A stretch of 64,000 nucleotides of DNA from Halopseudomonas phragmitis (GCF_002056295.1 NZ_CP020100.1:1573501-1637500), one strand, 5' to 3'; numbered from the stretch's first letter, positions 1 to 9,394 are shown. Made by a program: numbers and translations. The notes: generated from the letters alone by a model not told the origin.

Positions 1-1175
1 GGCTGGGGTTGGGCAGTCGACATCTGCGCCGGCTGTTCATGCGTCATCTGGGCGCATCTCCGGTCGCCGTGGCACAGACCCGGCGGGTGTTGCTGGCCAA
101 GCAACTGATCCACCAAACCCGTCTGCCGATGACGTCGGTGGCCATGGCCAGTGGTTTTGGCAGCGTGCGGCGTTTCAATGAGACCTTCCAGCGCTTGTAT
201 ATGCGCCCACCCGGGAGCTTGCGGCAACAGGTCGAGGAGTTCGGGCAGTGGTCCGAGTTGTCGCTGTTGCTGGCTTACCGTCCCCCCTATGATTGGGAGG
301 CCATGCTGGCTTTTTTGCGTCAGCGGGCGTTGCTAGGGGTTGAGCTGGTGGATGCGGACAGCTATCAGCGCAGCATCAGGGTTGGCCGCGAATATGGCTG
401 GGTCCGGGTCAGGCAGGAGCCTGGGGCTCACGCCTTGCGGGCACATATCTGTGTGTCTGGGCTGCAGGTGCTGCCGCAGGTGATTGACCGTCTGCGCTGT
501 TTGTTTGACCTCAAGGCCGATCCGCAGGTGATTCGTCAGACCCTGGCGGCTGATCCGGGCTTGGCAGGGCTGCTCGACAAGCGTCCGGGATTGCGTTTGC
601 CTGGCGGTTGGGAGCCTTTCGAGGTCGCGGTGCGTGCAGTGCTGGGCCAACAGGTTACGGTTGGGGCTGGCGTCAGGCTCGCCCAGAATCTGGTCGAAAG
701 GTTGGCCGAGCCGGTGCCGGAGGCTTTGCGTCGGCCCGGGATAACGCGGTTTTTTCCTGAGCCGGCGGCTTTCGTAGCGCCGGCACTGAACGGCTTGGGC
801 ATGCCCGGCGCACGACTGGCGACATTGCTGCATTTGGCTGAGGCTTTTGTCCGCGAGCCCGAATGGTTTGCCCGTCAGGCGGATTTGGAGAGCACCCTTG
901 AGCGCTGGAGGGCGATACCGGGAATTGGCGACTGGACTGCCCAGTATATTGCTATACGGGCCCTGCAGGAGACCGATGCCATTCCGGCCTCTGATGTCGC
1001 TTTGCAGCGGGCGCTTGGTCAGTCCGGGAAACGTCCCGGGGTGCGTCAGGTGTTGGCCCGGGCTGAGGCCTGGCGCCCGTGGCGGGCCTACGCATTGATG
1101 CATTTGTGGCAGGCTGACGCCGAAGGCAACGCACTGCCCCTAACCGAGGATGATCGACATGCAACTGTGGCTTGA
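1..1175 (+). CDS. Ada-type AraC domain fused to AlkA 3-methyladenine DNA glycosylase (5' partial)
   Basis: The gene is open at the left edge of the window. The visible part begins inside an AraC helix-turn-helix (SRHLRRLF, then FGSVRRFNETF), as in Ada regulators. An AlkA-like region follows and ends in a helix-hairpin-helix/GPD fold: GIGDWTAQYIAIRA, with the catalytic-type Asp in PASDVALQ. AlkA excises alkylated purines such as 3-methyladenine from DNA. Ada-AlkA fusions normally also carry an N-terminal zinc/methyl-acceptor domain, which would lie before base 1 and is not visible. The stop overlaps the next gene, ogt, so the two repair genes are probably co-transcribed. In-frame codons run to the first bases with no stop, so the first TTG (base 9) is not the true start. 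Confidence 0.88.
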   Translation, partial: LGLGSRHLRRLFMRHLGASPVAVAQTRRVLLAKQLIHQTRLPMTSVAMASGFGSVRRFNETFQRLYMRPPGSLRQQVEEFGQWSELSLLLAYRPPYDWEAMLAFLRQRALLGVELVDADSYQRSIRVGREYGWVRVRQEPGAHALRAHICVSGLQVLPQVIDRLRCLFDLKADPQVIRQTLAADPGLAGLLDKRPGLRLPGGWEPFEVAVRAVLGQQVTVGAGVRLAQNLVERLAEPVPEALRRPGITRFFPEPAAFVAPALNGLGMPGARLATLLHLAEAFVREPEWFARQADLESTLERWRAIPGIGDWTAQYIAIRALQETDAIPASDVALQRALGQSGKRPGVRQVLARAEAWRPWRAYALMHLWQADAEGNALPLTEDDRHATVA

Positions 1176-1677
1176 GCGTTTTGACTCCGCGCTGGGTGAG
1201 CTGCAACTGGTCTGCGATGACCAGGGACAACTGCGGGCGCTGGATTTTGAAGACTACCGTGAGCGGATGGAGCGTCTGTTGCGTCTGCACTACCGGGTTT
1301 ACCGGCTTGACCCGGGACCTGCGCCAGACCACGTGAAGCAGGCCTTGCGCGCCTATTTTGCCGGCGAGTTGGAGGCGCTCGATGACATTGTGGTGGCCAC
1401 CGGCGGCACGCCTTTTCAGCAACGGGTGTGGCAGGCGCTGCGTACCATTGCGCCTGGGCGTACGTGTAGCTACGCCGATTTGGCGCGGCTGATTGGCCAG
1501 CCTGGCGCCAGCCGGGCGGTCGGCATGGCCAATGGCGCCAATCCGGTTGCACTGGTTGTGCCCTGTCATCGTGTCATCGGGGCCAACGGGGCGTTGACCG
1601 GATACGGTGGTGGGTTGTGGCGCAAGCACTGGCTGCTTGAGCATGAGAGTGAGCAGCAGCGGCTGATGGGAAGTTAG
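1159..1677 (+). CDS. ogt: Methylated-DNA--protein-cysteine methyltransferase
   Basis: About 172 residues. The PCHRVIG motif with its alkyl-acceptor Cys and the following GYGGGLWRKHWLLEHE are diagnostic of O6-alkylguanine-DNA alkyltransferase, which removes the alkyl group from O6-methylguanine in a suicide reaction. I prefer the ATG at 1159 over the ATG at 1150, because GAGGA at 1146-1150 sits about 8 bases before 1159 but runs into the earlier codon. It overlaps the end of the Ada/AlkA fusion gene, giving a compact alkylation-repair unit. The N-terminal part is ordinary for Ogt. A strong hairpin follows the stop but is oriented for the opposite gene. Confidence 0.92.
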   Translation: MQLWLERFDSALGELQLVCDDQGQLRALDFEDYRERMERLLRLHYRVYRLDPGPAPDHVKQALRAYFAGELEALDDIVVATGGTPFQQRVWQALRTIAPGRTCSYADLARLIGQPGASRAVGMANGANPVALVVPCHRVIGANGALTGYGGGLWRKHWLLEHESEQQRLMGS

Positions 1678-1682
1678 CGGGC

Positions 1683-1710
1683 AAAAAGAACCCCCGCCAG
1701 GGCGGGGGTT
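1683..1710 (-). terminator. Rho-independent terminator of glcB
   Basis: A perfect 10-bp stem (AACCCCCGCC / GGCGGGGGTT) has a two-base loop. Read on the minus strand it is followed by CTTTTT. It lies 17 bases past the glcB stop. The plus-strand side lacks a T run, so it serves mainly glcB, although ogt transcripts may also stop here. Confidence 0.85.
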
Positions 1711-1726
1711 CGGGGTCACTCAGCGG

Positions 1727-3904
1727 TTACAGACCGAACTTGGCCTTGAACTCACGGCGACGGCGATGCAGGACCGGCTCGGTGTAGCCGTTGGGCTGCT
1801 TGCAGCCCTCGAGGCACAGCTCGATGGCTGCCTGGAAGGCGACGCTGTCGTCGAAGTTCGGCGCCATTGGCTTGTAGGCCGGATCGCTGGCATTCTGGCG
1901 GTCCACCACCGAGGCCATGCGCTTCATGGTTTCCATCACCTGTTCTTCGCTGCAAATACCGTGACGCAGCCAGTTGGCGATGTGCTGGCTGGAGATGCGC
2001 AGGGTGGCGCGGTCTTCCATCAGGCCCACATCGTTGATGTCCGGCACTTTGGAGCAGCCAACGCCCTGATCGATCCAGCGCACCACGTAGCCGAGGATGC
2101 CCTGGGCGTTGTTGTCCAGCTCCTGCTGGATTTCCTCAGCTGACCAGTTGGTGTTCTCGGCCAGCGGGATGCTCAGGATATCGTCAACCGAGGCCGGGGC
2201 GCGCTTGGCCAGCTCGGCCTGGCGCTCGGCGACATTGACCTTGTGGTAGTGCAGGGCGTGCAGGGTGGCGGCAGTCGGGGACGGAACCCAGGCAGTGTTG
2301 GCGCCAGCCAGCGGGTGACCGATCTTCTGCTCAAGCATGGCGGCCATCAGATCCGGCATGGCCCACATGCCCTTGCCGATCTGGGCGCGGCCCTTGAGTC
2401 CGGTGGCCAGACCGATGTCGACGTTGTTGTTCTCGTAGGCACCGATCCACTTGGCGCCCTTGATATCGCCCTTGCGAATGAAGGCGCCGGCTTCCATCGA
2501 GGTGTGGATTTCGTCACCGGTACGGTCAAGGAAACCGGTGTTGATGAACACTACGCGCTCGCTGGCGGCCTTGATACAGGCCTTCAGGTTGACGGTAGTG
2601 CGACGCTCCTCATCCATGATGCCGACCTTGAGGGTGTTGCGGGCCATGCCCAGCATGTCCTCGACGCGGCCGAACAGTTCGTTGGTGAAGGCGACTTCTT
2701 CCGGACCGTGCATCTTCGGCTTGACGATGTACACCGAGCCGCAGCGGGTGTTGCGGCGGCTGGTGTTGCCATTGAGGTTGTGCAGGGCGATCAGGCTGGT
2801 CACCGCGCCGTCCATGATGCCTTCGGGCACTTCGTTGCCGTCCTTATCGAGGATCGCTTCGTTGGTCATCAGATGGCCGACGTTACGTACAAACAGCATG
2901 GAGCGACCGTGCAGGGTCAGGGTCGAACCGTCGATCGCGGTGTATTCGCGATCCGGGTTCATGGTCCGGGTAAAGGTGCTGCCACCCTTGCTGACGCTTT
3001 CCGCCAGATCACCCTTCATCAGGCCCAGCCAGTTGCTGTAGACCACGGTCTTGTCGTCGGCATCGACCGCGGCAACTGAATCTTCACAGTCCATGATGGT
3101 GGTCAGCGCCGATTCCATCAGGACGTCTTTGACACCGGCAGCATCGGTCTGGCCGATCGGGCTGCTCGGGTCGATCTGGATTTCGAAGTGCAGGCCGTTG
3201 TTCTTCAGCAGCACGCCCTGCGGCTGGGCCGGGTTGCCGACGTAGCCGACCAGCTTGCCGGGTTCCTGCAGGCCGGTCTGGCTGCCATCCTTGAGGCTGA
3301 TCAGCAGTTTGGCATCCTGAATCACGTAGGCAGTAGCATCAACATGGGAACCTTTTGCCAGCGGCGCTGCCTCATCGAGGAAGGCGCGGGCGAAGGCAAT
3401 GACTTTGGCGCCGCGAATTTCGTTGTAACCCGGACCTTTGGTGGCGCCGCCGTCTTCGGAAATGGCGTCGGTACCGTACAGTGCATCGTACAGCGAGCCC
3501 CAGCGGGCATTGGCAGCGTTCAGGGCGAAGCGCGCGTTCATAACCGGTACTACTAACTGCGGGCCGGCCAGAGTGGCGATTTCTTCGTCGACATTCTGGG
3601 TAGTGGCCTGGAAGTCGGCCGGTTCCGGCAGCAGGTAACCGATTTCCTGCAGGAATGCCTTGTATTCGGCGTGGTTGTGCGCCTGACCGGCGCGGGCCTG
3701 ATGCCAGGCGTCGATCTGGGCTTGCAGTTCGTCACGCTTGGCCAGCAGGGCCTTGTTCTTCGGTGCCAGGTCGTTGATCAGCGCTTCGAAACCAGTCCAG
3801 AAGGTCTGAGCGTCTACACCGCTGCCAGGAATGGCTCGCTCGTTGATGAAGTCGTGAAGCACCTTGGCAACCTGCAAGCTGCCGACTTGGACGCGTTGAG
3901 TCAT
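1727..3904 (-). CDS. glcB: Malate synthase G
   Basis: 725 residues, the usual length of the G isoform (E. coli about 723). It condenses glyoxylate with acetyl-CoA to malate in the glyoxylate bypass and in glycolate use. Visible family blocks are [15 protein letters not shown] (metal-binding acidic residues), [14 protein letters not shown] with the conserved Arg, and [13 protein letters not shown], which carries the catalytic Asp in this family. GAGG lies a few bases before the ATG at 3904. The gene stands alone: its upstream neighbour is divergent and a strong terminator follows it. Two long open frames run antisense across it but have no family resemblance and are codon-bias shadows. Confidence 0.97.
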   Translation of the reverse strand: MTQRVQVGSLQVAKVLHDFINERAIPGSGVDAQTFWTGFEALINDLAPKNKALLAKRDELQAQIDAWHQARAGQAHNHAEYKAFLQEIGYLLPEPADFQATTQNVDEEIATLAGPQLVVPVMNARFALNAANARWGSLYDALYGTDAISEDGGATKGPGYNEIRGAKVIAFARAFLDEAAPLAKGSHVDATAYVIQDAKLLISLKDGSQTGLQEPGKLVGYVGNPAQPQGVLLKNNGLHFEIQIDPSSPIGQTDAAGVKDVLMESALTTIMDCEDSVAAVDADDKTVVYSNWLGLMKGDLAESVSKGGSTFTRTMNPDREYTAIDGSTLTLHGRSMLFVRNVGHLMTNEAILDKDGNEVPEGIMDGAVTSLIALHNLNGNTSRRNTRCGSVYIVKPKMHGPEEVAFTNELFGRVEDMLGMARNTLKVGIMDEERRTTVNLKACIKAASERVVFINTGFLDRTGDEIHTSMEAGAFIRKGDIKGAKWIGAYENNNVDIGLATGLKGRAQIGKGMWAMPDLMAAMLEQKIGHPLAGANTAWVPSPTAATLHALHYHKVNVAERQAELAKRAPASVDDILSIPLAENTNWSAEEIQQELDNNAQGILGYVVRWIDQGVGCSKVPDINDVGLMEDRATLRISSQHIANWLRHGICSEEQVMETMKRMASVVDRQNASDPAYKPMAPNFDDSVAFQAAIELCLEGCKQPNGYTEPVLHRRRREFKAKFGL

Positions 3905-4085
3905 GGAAAACCCTCACTGTGAAGACAAGTCCCGGAGGCTACTGCAACCGGACGTAGTTTTTAGAGACGCAGCATGTTACACGATGATTGGTTGCAAATC
4001 ATGCGTGAAGCGTGGAATTCTGTGCCTGCATGGCTCAATCCTGCGGTTTTCGCGGTGACAGCCAAGGCGCCCAGTTTGGAGATGC

Positions 4086-5024
4086 ATGAATAACGAATTC
4101 ATTGACCGCCTGGTCACCCAGTTACCGGACTTCGAACCGGCCCGTCCGCTTGACGAGACGGCGCTGCGCTATGCCGGTTACTACGGCATTGATTTCACTC
4201 CGGTGGCCAGTCAGCACCTGGGGCTGGTACGGATCGATGGCTTCGATCTGGCCATGCAGGTCTGGAAGCCGAGCAAGCCACGCGGCAGCCTGTTGATCCT
4301 GCATGGTTATTATGACCACATGGGGTTGTACAAGCACCTGATCCGTTGGGCCCTGCGACATGACCTGGCGGTGCTGGCGCTGGATCTGCCCGGCCACGGG
4401 CTGTCCAGTGGCGAGCGGGCCAGTATCGACTGCTTCCTAAGCTACCAGCGGGCCCTGGATGCTCTGCTGGAACAGGCGGCGCTGTGGCAGTTGCCGGCGC
4501 CCTGGCACTTGCTTGGGCAGAGTACCGGTGGGGCGATCCTGATTGATCGGTTGTTGCATGGCCCTTTACCGGAACAATTGGGGCAGTCGGTGCTTATGGC
4601 GCCGCTAGTACGCCCGCGTCAGTGGGTGGTGTCGCAGATGGGGTTGCGGCTGTTTGGCGGCTTTGTGCAGCGTCTTGGGCGCAAATTCACCGAAAACTCC
4701 AACGATCAGGACTTTCTTACCTTCATTCGCGAGAACGATCCGCTGCAGCCGCTGGTGCTGCCGGTGGCCTGGGTGCAGGCGCTGGAGAAGTGGATCCCGC
4801 GTATCGAGACTGCGCTGCCGACCGAGCATTCGCCGTTGATCGTTCAGGGTCAGGCTGATGGCACGGTCGACTGGCAACACAATATTCGGGTCCTGGAGAG
4901 TAAGTTCCGTACCCCGGAGCTGTTCTATCTGCCCAAGGCGCGTCATCATCTCGCCAATGAGCGTGAATCCTATCGCAAGCAGTACCTGGGCTGGCTGGAA
5001 CAGAGGTTAGGGCTGACGCCCTGA
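4086..5024 (+). CDS. Alpha/beta hydrolase, monoacylglycerol-lipase / lysophospholipase-like
   Basis: 312 residues of the serine aminopeptidase S33/Hydrolase_4 type. The oxyanion-hole segment is LHGYYDHMG (about residue 73), the nucleophile elbow is GQSTGG (Ser146), a likely acid lies in QGQADGTVDW and the catalytic His in KARHHLANE. The HGYYDHMGLY segment is typical of lysophospholipase L2/monoacylglycerol lipase-like proteins. No signal peptide is evident, so it is probably cytoplasmic or membrane-peripheral. It is transcribed away from glcB and converges on the DUF2059 gene. The substrate cannot be named from sequence. Confidence 0.85.
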   Translation: MNNEFIDRLVTQLPDFEPARPLDETALRYAGYYGIDFTPVASQHLGLVRIDGFDLAMQVWKPSKPRGSLLILHGYYDHMGLYKHLIRWALRHDLAVLALDLPGHGLSSGERASIDCFLSYQRALDALLEQAALWQLPAPWHLLGQSTGGAILIDRLLHGPLPEQLGQSVLMAPLVRPRQWVVSQMGLRLFGGFVQRLGRKFTENSNDQDFLTFIRENDPLQPLVLPVAWVQALEKWIPRIETALPTEHSPLIVQGQADGTVDWQHNIRVLESKFRTPELFYLPKARHHLANERESYRKQYLGWLEQRLGLTP

Positions 5025-5028
5025 CAAG

Positions 5029-5048
5029 CTGCCCAGCCAGTTGGGCAG
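5029..5048. terminator. Possible weak bidirectional hairpin between convergent genes
   Basis: CTGCCCA / TGGGCAG form a 7-bp stem with a 6-base loop in the 30-base gap between the hydrolase and the DUF2059 gene. There is no T run on either strand, so it is only a candidate. Confidence 0.3.
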
Positions 5049-5054
5049 GGGCGC

Positions 5055-5804
5055 TCAGGGGTTCAGTGCATCACGTACAGCTGCTTCTACGGCCCGATAG
5101 AACTGACGGCCGGCGTTCGATTCGCTCCAGCTGGCGTATTGCCCCAGTTCGGCATCACTCAGATCACGGTAGACATAGGCCAGGGTTTCGCCGAGATTGG
5201 GTTGCATCTGGCTGCGCAGATTCTCGCGGCGACTGTTGACCAGCCCGTCGGGGATCTGCATCAGGCCGCCGAGAAAGTCATTGGCGCTCTGGGTCGCCAG
5301 GTTTGCCAGTGCCATTGATACTTCCACTCCCAGGTCCAGTGCTGGCAGGCTGTTACCCAGCCGGCCAAGCAGCGCCTGGCGCTCGGGGCTCAGAGTTTGC
5401 GGTGGCAGGCCGGCTTGCATCGCTGCGACATTGGTTGGTGCTGTAGCGCTGGTTTCCAGTTGTACAACCTTGCGTCCCAGGGTGCTCTGGTAGAAGCCCA
5501 GGGCCTGCTGGTGGGTATTGGGGTCCAGGCTGACCGCTAGGCGACCTTGGGCGCGATCATGCATGGCGTTCGGTTCGAAACGCTGATTGCTTTGCCGGAC
5601 CAGGGTCTGGTAGACGTTGGCAGGCAACTGGTTGGCATAGCGCTGCTGAGCCTTTTGCAGGGCCTGTTGAAAGTGCTCCTGATGCTGGTGCATGCCGGAG
5701 ACCTGATACAGTTCGGCAGTGTTGGCCTGCAGGTTCAGGCTGACCAGCAGCAGGGCGCTGCTCAGGAGTGGGGCGCAAAAACGGTGGAACAGGCGCGAGT
5801 GCAT
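5055..5804 (-). CDS. DUF2059 family exported protein
   Basis: About 249 residues from the ATG at 5804. The frame remains open further upstream, but those residues look non-coding, whereas MHSRLFHRFCAPLLSSALLL is a clear signal sequence with probable cleavage after LQANT or nearby. The C-terminal part (LAYVYRDLSDAELGQYASW then GRQFYRAVEAAV) is the DUF2059 signature. DUF2059 proteins are periplasmic or outer-membrane-associated and of unknown function. GGAG lies about 14 bases before the chosen ATG, which is rather far. It is divergent from the 2OG oxygenase gene. Confidence 0.8.
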   Translation of the reverse strand: MHSRLFHRFCAPLLSSALLLVSLNLQANTAELYQVSGMHQHQEHFQQALQKAQQRYANQLPANVYQTLVRQSNQRFEPNAMHDRAQGRLAVSLDPNTHQQALGFYQSTLGRKVVQLETSATAPTNVAAMQAGLPPQTLSPERQALLGRLGNSLPALDLGVEVSMALANLATQSANDFLGGLMQIPDGLVNSRRENLRSQMQPNLGETLAYVYRDLSDAELGQYASWSESNAGRQFYRAVEAAVRDALNP

Positions 5805-5969
5805 GATAATGGGTAGTCTCCGGTCGTTGGTCGGGCGGCGAGTGTCAGGGGTGACGGGCCTTTTGTCGAGTGTGGGCAAGCGAGTACAATGCTTTCGGCC
5901 CGTTCTGGGTCGTACCGCAGACCTGCCCCCCTGGTCTGTACCGCAGGTTCCTGTTTGAGTGTATGGATC

Positions 5970-6605
5970 ATGTCCGAGTTCCCCGCCGTTCTGACTGACG
6001 GTTTTACTGCTGTGGCTGAAGACCTGGCCGTGCGCGGCTGGTCGGTGCAGGAGCAACTGTTGCCGGTGGAACTGACCGCCAGCCTGGAGCAATTGTGCCG
6101 CCAGCTATGGCGCAGCGATGATCTCAGTCCCGCCGCCATCGGGCGTGGTGCCGAGGGGCAGGTGGTGCCGGAAATTCGTGGCGACTACACGCGCTGGCTT
6201 GACGATTGTCCGCCGCATCCGGCCAGTGAGGACTTTCTCGGGTTGATGGACAGCCTGCGTGCAGTACTCAACCGCAGTCTGTTTCTTGGTCTGGATACCT
6301 TCGAAACCCACTTCGCGCTATACCCGCCGGGCGCCGGCTACCGCAAGCATCTGGACCGGTTTCAGGACAGTCCGCTGCGCAGTGTCTCGGTAGTGACCTA
6401 CCTGAATCGTAACTGGCAGCCGGGCGACGGCGGCGAGCTGCGCCTGCATCTGGATGAAGGTGCGCGGGACGTGGCGCCGCGTGCCGGCACTGTCGTGGTG
6501 TTTCTCAGTGATCGTATTCTGCACGAGGTCTTGCCGGCCAAGCGTGAGCGGGCCAGCCTGACCGGCTGGTTCCGCCGCCGGCCGGATAATCCGCTGTTAC
6601 GCTAG
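5970..6605 (+). CDS. 2OG-Fe(II) oxygenase, prolyl-hydroxylase-like
   Basis: 211 residues from the ATG at 5970, the first Met before clear family sequence. The double-stranded beta-helix ligands are visible: His127 and Asp129 in YRKHLDRF, His185 in RILHEV, and Arg194 as the likely 2-oxoglutarate salt-bridge residue. YPPGAGYRKHLDRF and VVTYLNRNW closely resemble Pseudomonas prolyl-hydroxylase-domain proteins (PPHD type), which hydroxylate a proline of elongation factor Tu. The catalytic class is firm. The EF-Tu substrate is inferred from resemblance only. The DUF523 gene follows after about 50 bases on the same strand. Confidence 0.85.
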   Translation: MSEFPAVLTDGFTAVAEDLAVRGWSVQEQLLPVELTASLEQLCRQLWRSDDLSPAAIGRGAEGQVVPEIRGDYTRWLDDCPPHPASEDFLGLMDSLRAVLNRSLFLGLDTFETHFALYPPGAGYRKHLDRFQDSPLRSVSVVTYLNRNWQPGDGGELRLHLDEGARDVAPRAGTVVVFLSDRILHEVLPAKRERASLTGWFRRRPDNPLLR

Positions 6606-6656
6606 AAAGCTGTTTGGCATAGGCTGTCAGGCAGGGAGTATTGCACTGGGGTAAGC

Positions 6657-7145
6657 ATGGAAAAGATTCTGGTCAGTCGTTGCCTGCTGGGTCATCCAGT
6701 GCGCTATGACGGTGGGGCCCATGGCCCATTTGGCTGGTTGCAGCGCTGGCAGGCCGAAGGGCGGGTAGTGGCCTTGTGTCCGGAAGTGGCAGGCGGTTTG
6801 CCGACGCCGCGGCCAGCGGCGGAGATTCCCGGCGGCCAGGGCGCTGAGGTTCTGGCCGGAAGGGTCCCGGTGCGCACCATCGATGGCAGCGATGTTACCG
6901 CGGCATTCGTGCGCGGTGCCGGGCTTGCGCTGCAACTGGTCGCGGCCGAGGGTATCCGCTATGCGGTGCTCAAGGCCCGCAGCCCATCCTGCGGCAATCA
7001 TGAAAACTATGACGGCAGCTTTTCCGGACGCAAGGTCAAGGGCGAAGGGGTAACCGCCGCAGCTCTGCGCCAGGCCGGGGTTCGGGTATTCAACGAAGAT
7101 CAGCTCGAGGCTCTGGCGGCGCTGCTGCAGCAAGCCGACGATTGA
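6657..7145 (+). CDS. DUF523 family protein (TudS-like desulfidase candidate)
   Basis: 162 residues. Three conserved cysteines are in place: Cys9 (SRCLLG), Cys41 (LCPEVAGG) and Cys112 (SPSCGN). In the characterised DUF523 member TudS these hold a [4Fe-4S] cluster that removes sulfur from thiouracil. The protein matches the family almost end to end and lacks the DUF1722 partner domain found in some longer homologues. The iron-sulfur role is a family inference, and the true substrate here is unknown. It could share a transcript with the 2OG oxygenase. Confidence 0.82.
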   Translation: MEKILVSRCLLGHPVRYDGGAHGPFGWLQRWQAEGRVVALCPEVAGGLPTPRPAAEIPGGQGAEVLAGRVPVRTIDGSDVTAAFVRGAGLALQLVAAEGIRYAVLKARSPSCGNHENYDGSFSGRKVKGEGVTAAALRQAGVRVFNEDQLEALAALLQQADD

Positions 7146-7150
7146 GGTGC

Positions 7151-7182
7151 AGGCGCTCAGGCGCTCAGGCGCTCAGGCGCTG
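7151..7182. repeat. Four tandem copies of an 8-bp unit at a gene end
   Basis: AGGCGCTC is repeated three times, followed by a fourth copy ending in G (AGGCGCTG). The array covers the last codons and stop of the double-receiver regulator and the short gap to the DUF523 gene. Confidence 0.9.
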
Positions 7183-8088
7183 GCGCAGTTTGCTCAGACG
7201 GCTCAGCAGGCTGCCTACTCGACTTTGTTCCTCAGCCAGCTTGGGCGTTTCCGCAGCCCGGTCCAGCGCCCGTAGCGGCTGTCGTTGCCAGCTTCTGGCC
7301 TGATCCGCTGCCGTGCGGATGGCGCGCTCGAACATCCCGCGCCGCAGTGGCTTGGGCAGATAACGGAAGATCTGCGCCTGATTTATCAGCTTGAGCAGTA
7401 CCTGGGTGTCCTGGAATGGCGTGACGATGATGCTCAATAGCCGGGGATGAGCCTGGGCCAGACTCATCAGCAGCGGCCGCAGGTCTTCGCCGTCAAGCTG
7501 AATGTCACTGACCAGAATGTCCAGCGGCTGGTCATTGAGTGTTTGCAGTGCCTCGCTCAGGCTGTGGGCCTGATGCAACTGGATACCACAGGCCTGGCAC
7601 AGTTCGACGGTCTGGCTCTGAGTCTGGGGGTCGGTATCAAGCAGCAACAGGGCTGGTTGGCGAGTGTTCGGCACATTGCTGCGTTGTTCATCCAGAAAGG
7701 CGCTGGCGCGGCGTTCATGGATCAGTTGTGCGGCTTGTTGCAGGGTTTCAGCCATACCCTGTGGATCCCAGGGTTTGGTCAGGTAGCGAAAGATGCCGCC
7801 GCTGTTGAGCGCTTCGACTGCCGCTTGCAGATCCGAATAGCCGGTCAGCAGGATGCGTAGGGTCTGGGGATGGCGTTCCTGCACTTGAGCCAGCAGTTGG
7901 CTGCCGCTCATTTGCGGCATGCGCTGGTCGCTGACGATGATGTCCACCGGCTCATGCTGCAGTCGTTGCAGGACCCGCACCGGGTTGGATTCGGTGATCA
8001 CCTCGAACTGGCGGCGAAATTGCAGGGCCAGGCTGCGCAGGATGCGTTCCTCATCGTCGACGAACAGGATCCGGATCGGTTCGGTCAT
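7165..8088 (-). CDS. Response regulator with two receiver domains
   Basis: About 307 residues. The N-terminal receiver is complete: Asp11/Asp12 acidic pocket, phosphoacceptor Asp54 in VSDQRMP, and Lys in YLTKPW. A second receiver-like domain follows (LLLLDTD, then ILVSDIQLDG, then YLPKPL). There is no DNA-binding or enzymatic output domain, only a short basic tail, so it probably signals by protein contact. The ATG at 8088 is preferred to the GTG at 8097, because CGGAG lies 8 bases before 8088 and abuts the GTG. The kinase stop at 8090 almost touches this start, which indicates one transcript. Confidence 0.86.
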   Translation of the reverse strand: MTEPIRILFVDDEERILRSLALQFRRQFEVITESNPVRVLQRLQHEPVDIIVSDQRMPQMSGSQLLAQVQERHPQTLRILLTGYSDLQAAVEALNSGGIFRYLTKPWDPQGMAETLQQAAQLIHERRASAFLDEQRSNVPNTRQPALLLLDTDPQTQSQTVELCQACGIQLHQAHSLSEALQTLNDQPLDILVSDIQLDGEDLRPLLMSLAQAHPRLLSIIVTPFQDTQVLLKLINQAQIFRYLPKPLRRGMFERAIRTAADQARSWQRQPLRALDRAAETPKLAEEQSRVGSLLSRLSKLRQRLSA

Positions 8089-8089
8089 C

Positions 8090-9394
8090 TCAGGCACTCC
8101 GTTGCAGGACCTGTGGCTGGGTCAGGGGTAGGCTGATGACGAACCGGGTGCCACGCCCCGGCTCGGACACAAAGCGGATCTGGCCGGCATGGTCACGAAT
8201 GATCTGATAGCTGATCGACAGCCCCAGACCGGTACCTTGGCCAACACTCTTGGTGGTGAAGAATGGGTCGAAAATGCGGTTTTGCAGCTCTTTGGGGATG
8301 CCCTTGCCGTTGTCCTGAATTGACAGGTAGACCCGGTCGTGTTCGGTCCAGCTGCGAATCAGGATCTGTCCAGGGTGGTCCATGGCCTGTGCTGCATTGG
8401 TGAGCAGGTTTAGCAAGACCTGGTTGATCTGCGAGGGAGTGCAGGTGATCGGGGGCAGTTCGCCGAGCCGGGTGATGACCTCAGCCTTGTCCTTGATTGC
8501 ATTGCGAGCAATCAGCAGGGCGCTGCGTACGCAGTCGTTGATATCGACGGCTTCACTCATGGCCCGGTCCAGGCGAGCGAAGTCCTTGAGGCTGACCGCC
8601 AGCTCGGCGATCTGAGCAAGTCCGAAAAGGGTGTCTTCCAACAGAGGGTTCAGATCGTCGGCCAATTGTTCGGGGGCGGCCAGTTCGGCGGCCTGGCGGG
8701 TCTGCTCGAACAGTTGCGCCAGTTCCGCCTCGTTACGCTGAGGGGCATCCAGAGCCTGCATCAGTTGGGCCTGGGCCTGGGCCAGCTCCAGAACCGGCTG
8801 TACCAGGCTGGCGAGCAGCTGCACATTGTTTTTGACGTAGCCTAGCGGGGTGTTCAGTTCGTGGGCGACCCCGGCGACCATCTGCCCCAGCGAAGCCATC
8901 TTTTCTGACTGCACCAGATGACTTTGGGACTCCTTGAGCTGCTTCAGTGCCCGGCGCAGTGCCTGGTTGCGCTGGCCGATACGGACCTCCATGGCGCGTA
9001 GCAGGTCCATTACCGTGCCAAGGCCGGCATAGCGCCCGTGCGCGTCGGTCAGGATGAAGTCTTCCGTGATCGGATATTGCAATTGGCCGGTAATAATCCG
9101 TGCCGCCTGGTCCAGCGGCGTATCCAGGTCCACGATCAGTGACTGCCGATTGGTCGCCTCAAGGATTGAATGCCGGCCCCAAAGGTCACGGCCAAAGCGT
9201 TGCATGAAAATGTCCTGCAGCCGGTAGCGACTGACAAGGCCCAGCGGTCGATTGCGCTCATCGACCACCGGTAGCGATAGAAAGCCCTTGTAGCCGGATT
9301 CGAGCAGGCGATCGGCGACATCATTGATAGTCAGGCTGGCGCTGAGCGGTTCGACCGCCTTGCGCAGGCCGGCAAGGGTGGTTTGGCTGGGCAT
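8090..9394 (-). CDS. CBS-domain sensor histidine kinase
   Basis: 434 residues with no membrane segments. A pair of CBS motifs occupies about residues 12-130 (FLSLPVVDERNRPLGLVSR; then a second copy ending AGLGTVMDL), followed by a coiled linker. The dimerisation domain has His178 in AGVAHELNTPLGYV, and the ATPase domain has N-box LTNAAQAMDH and DNGKGIP/GTGLGLS. CBS pairs usually bind adenosine nucleotides, so this kinase may read cytoplasmic energy charge; that is inference. It is translated just upstream of the double-receiver protein, its likely partner. Confidence 0.88.
   Translation of the reverse strand: MPSQTTLAGLRKAVEPLSASLTINDVADRLLESGYKGFLSLPVVDERNRPLGLVSRYRLQDIFMQRFGRDLWGRHSILEATNRQSLIVDLDTPLDQAARIITGQLQYPITEDFILTDAHGRYAGLGTVMDLLRAMEVRIGQRNQALRRALKQLKESQSHLVQSEKMASLGQMVAGVAHELNTPLGYVKNNVQLLASLVQPVLELAQAQAQLMQALDAPQRNEAELAQLFEQTRQAAELAAPEQLADDLNPLLEDTLFGLAQIAELAVSLKDFARLDRAMSEAVDINDCVRSALLIARNAIKDKAEVITRLGELPPITCTPSQINQVLLNLLTNAAQAMDHPGQILIRSWTEHDRVYLSIQDNGKGIPKELQNRIFDPFFTTKSVGQGTGLGLSISYQIIRDHAGQIRFVSEPGRGTRFVISLPLTQPQVLQRSA

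Noticed and set aside
7151-7182. 8-bp tandem repeat as a phase-variation switch at the end of the double-receiver gene
   Set aside because: Reading into the array, the stop always falls in the second repeat unit, so adding or losing units beyond two would not change the protein.
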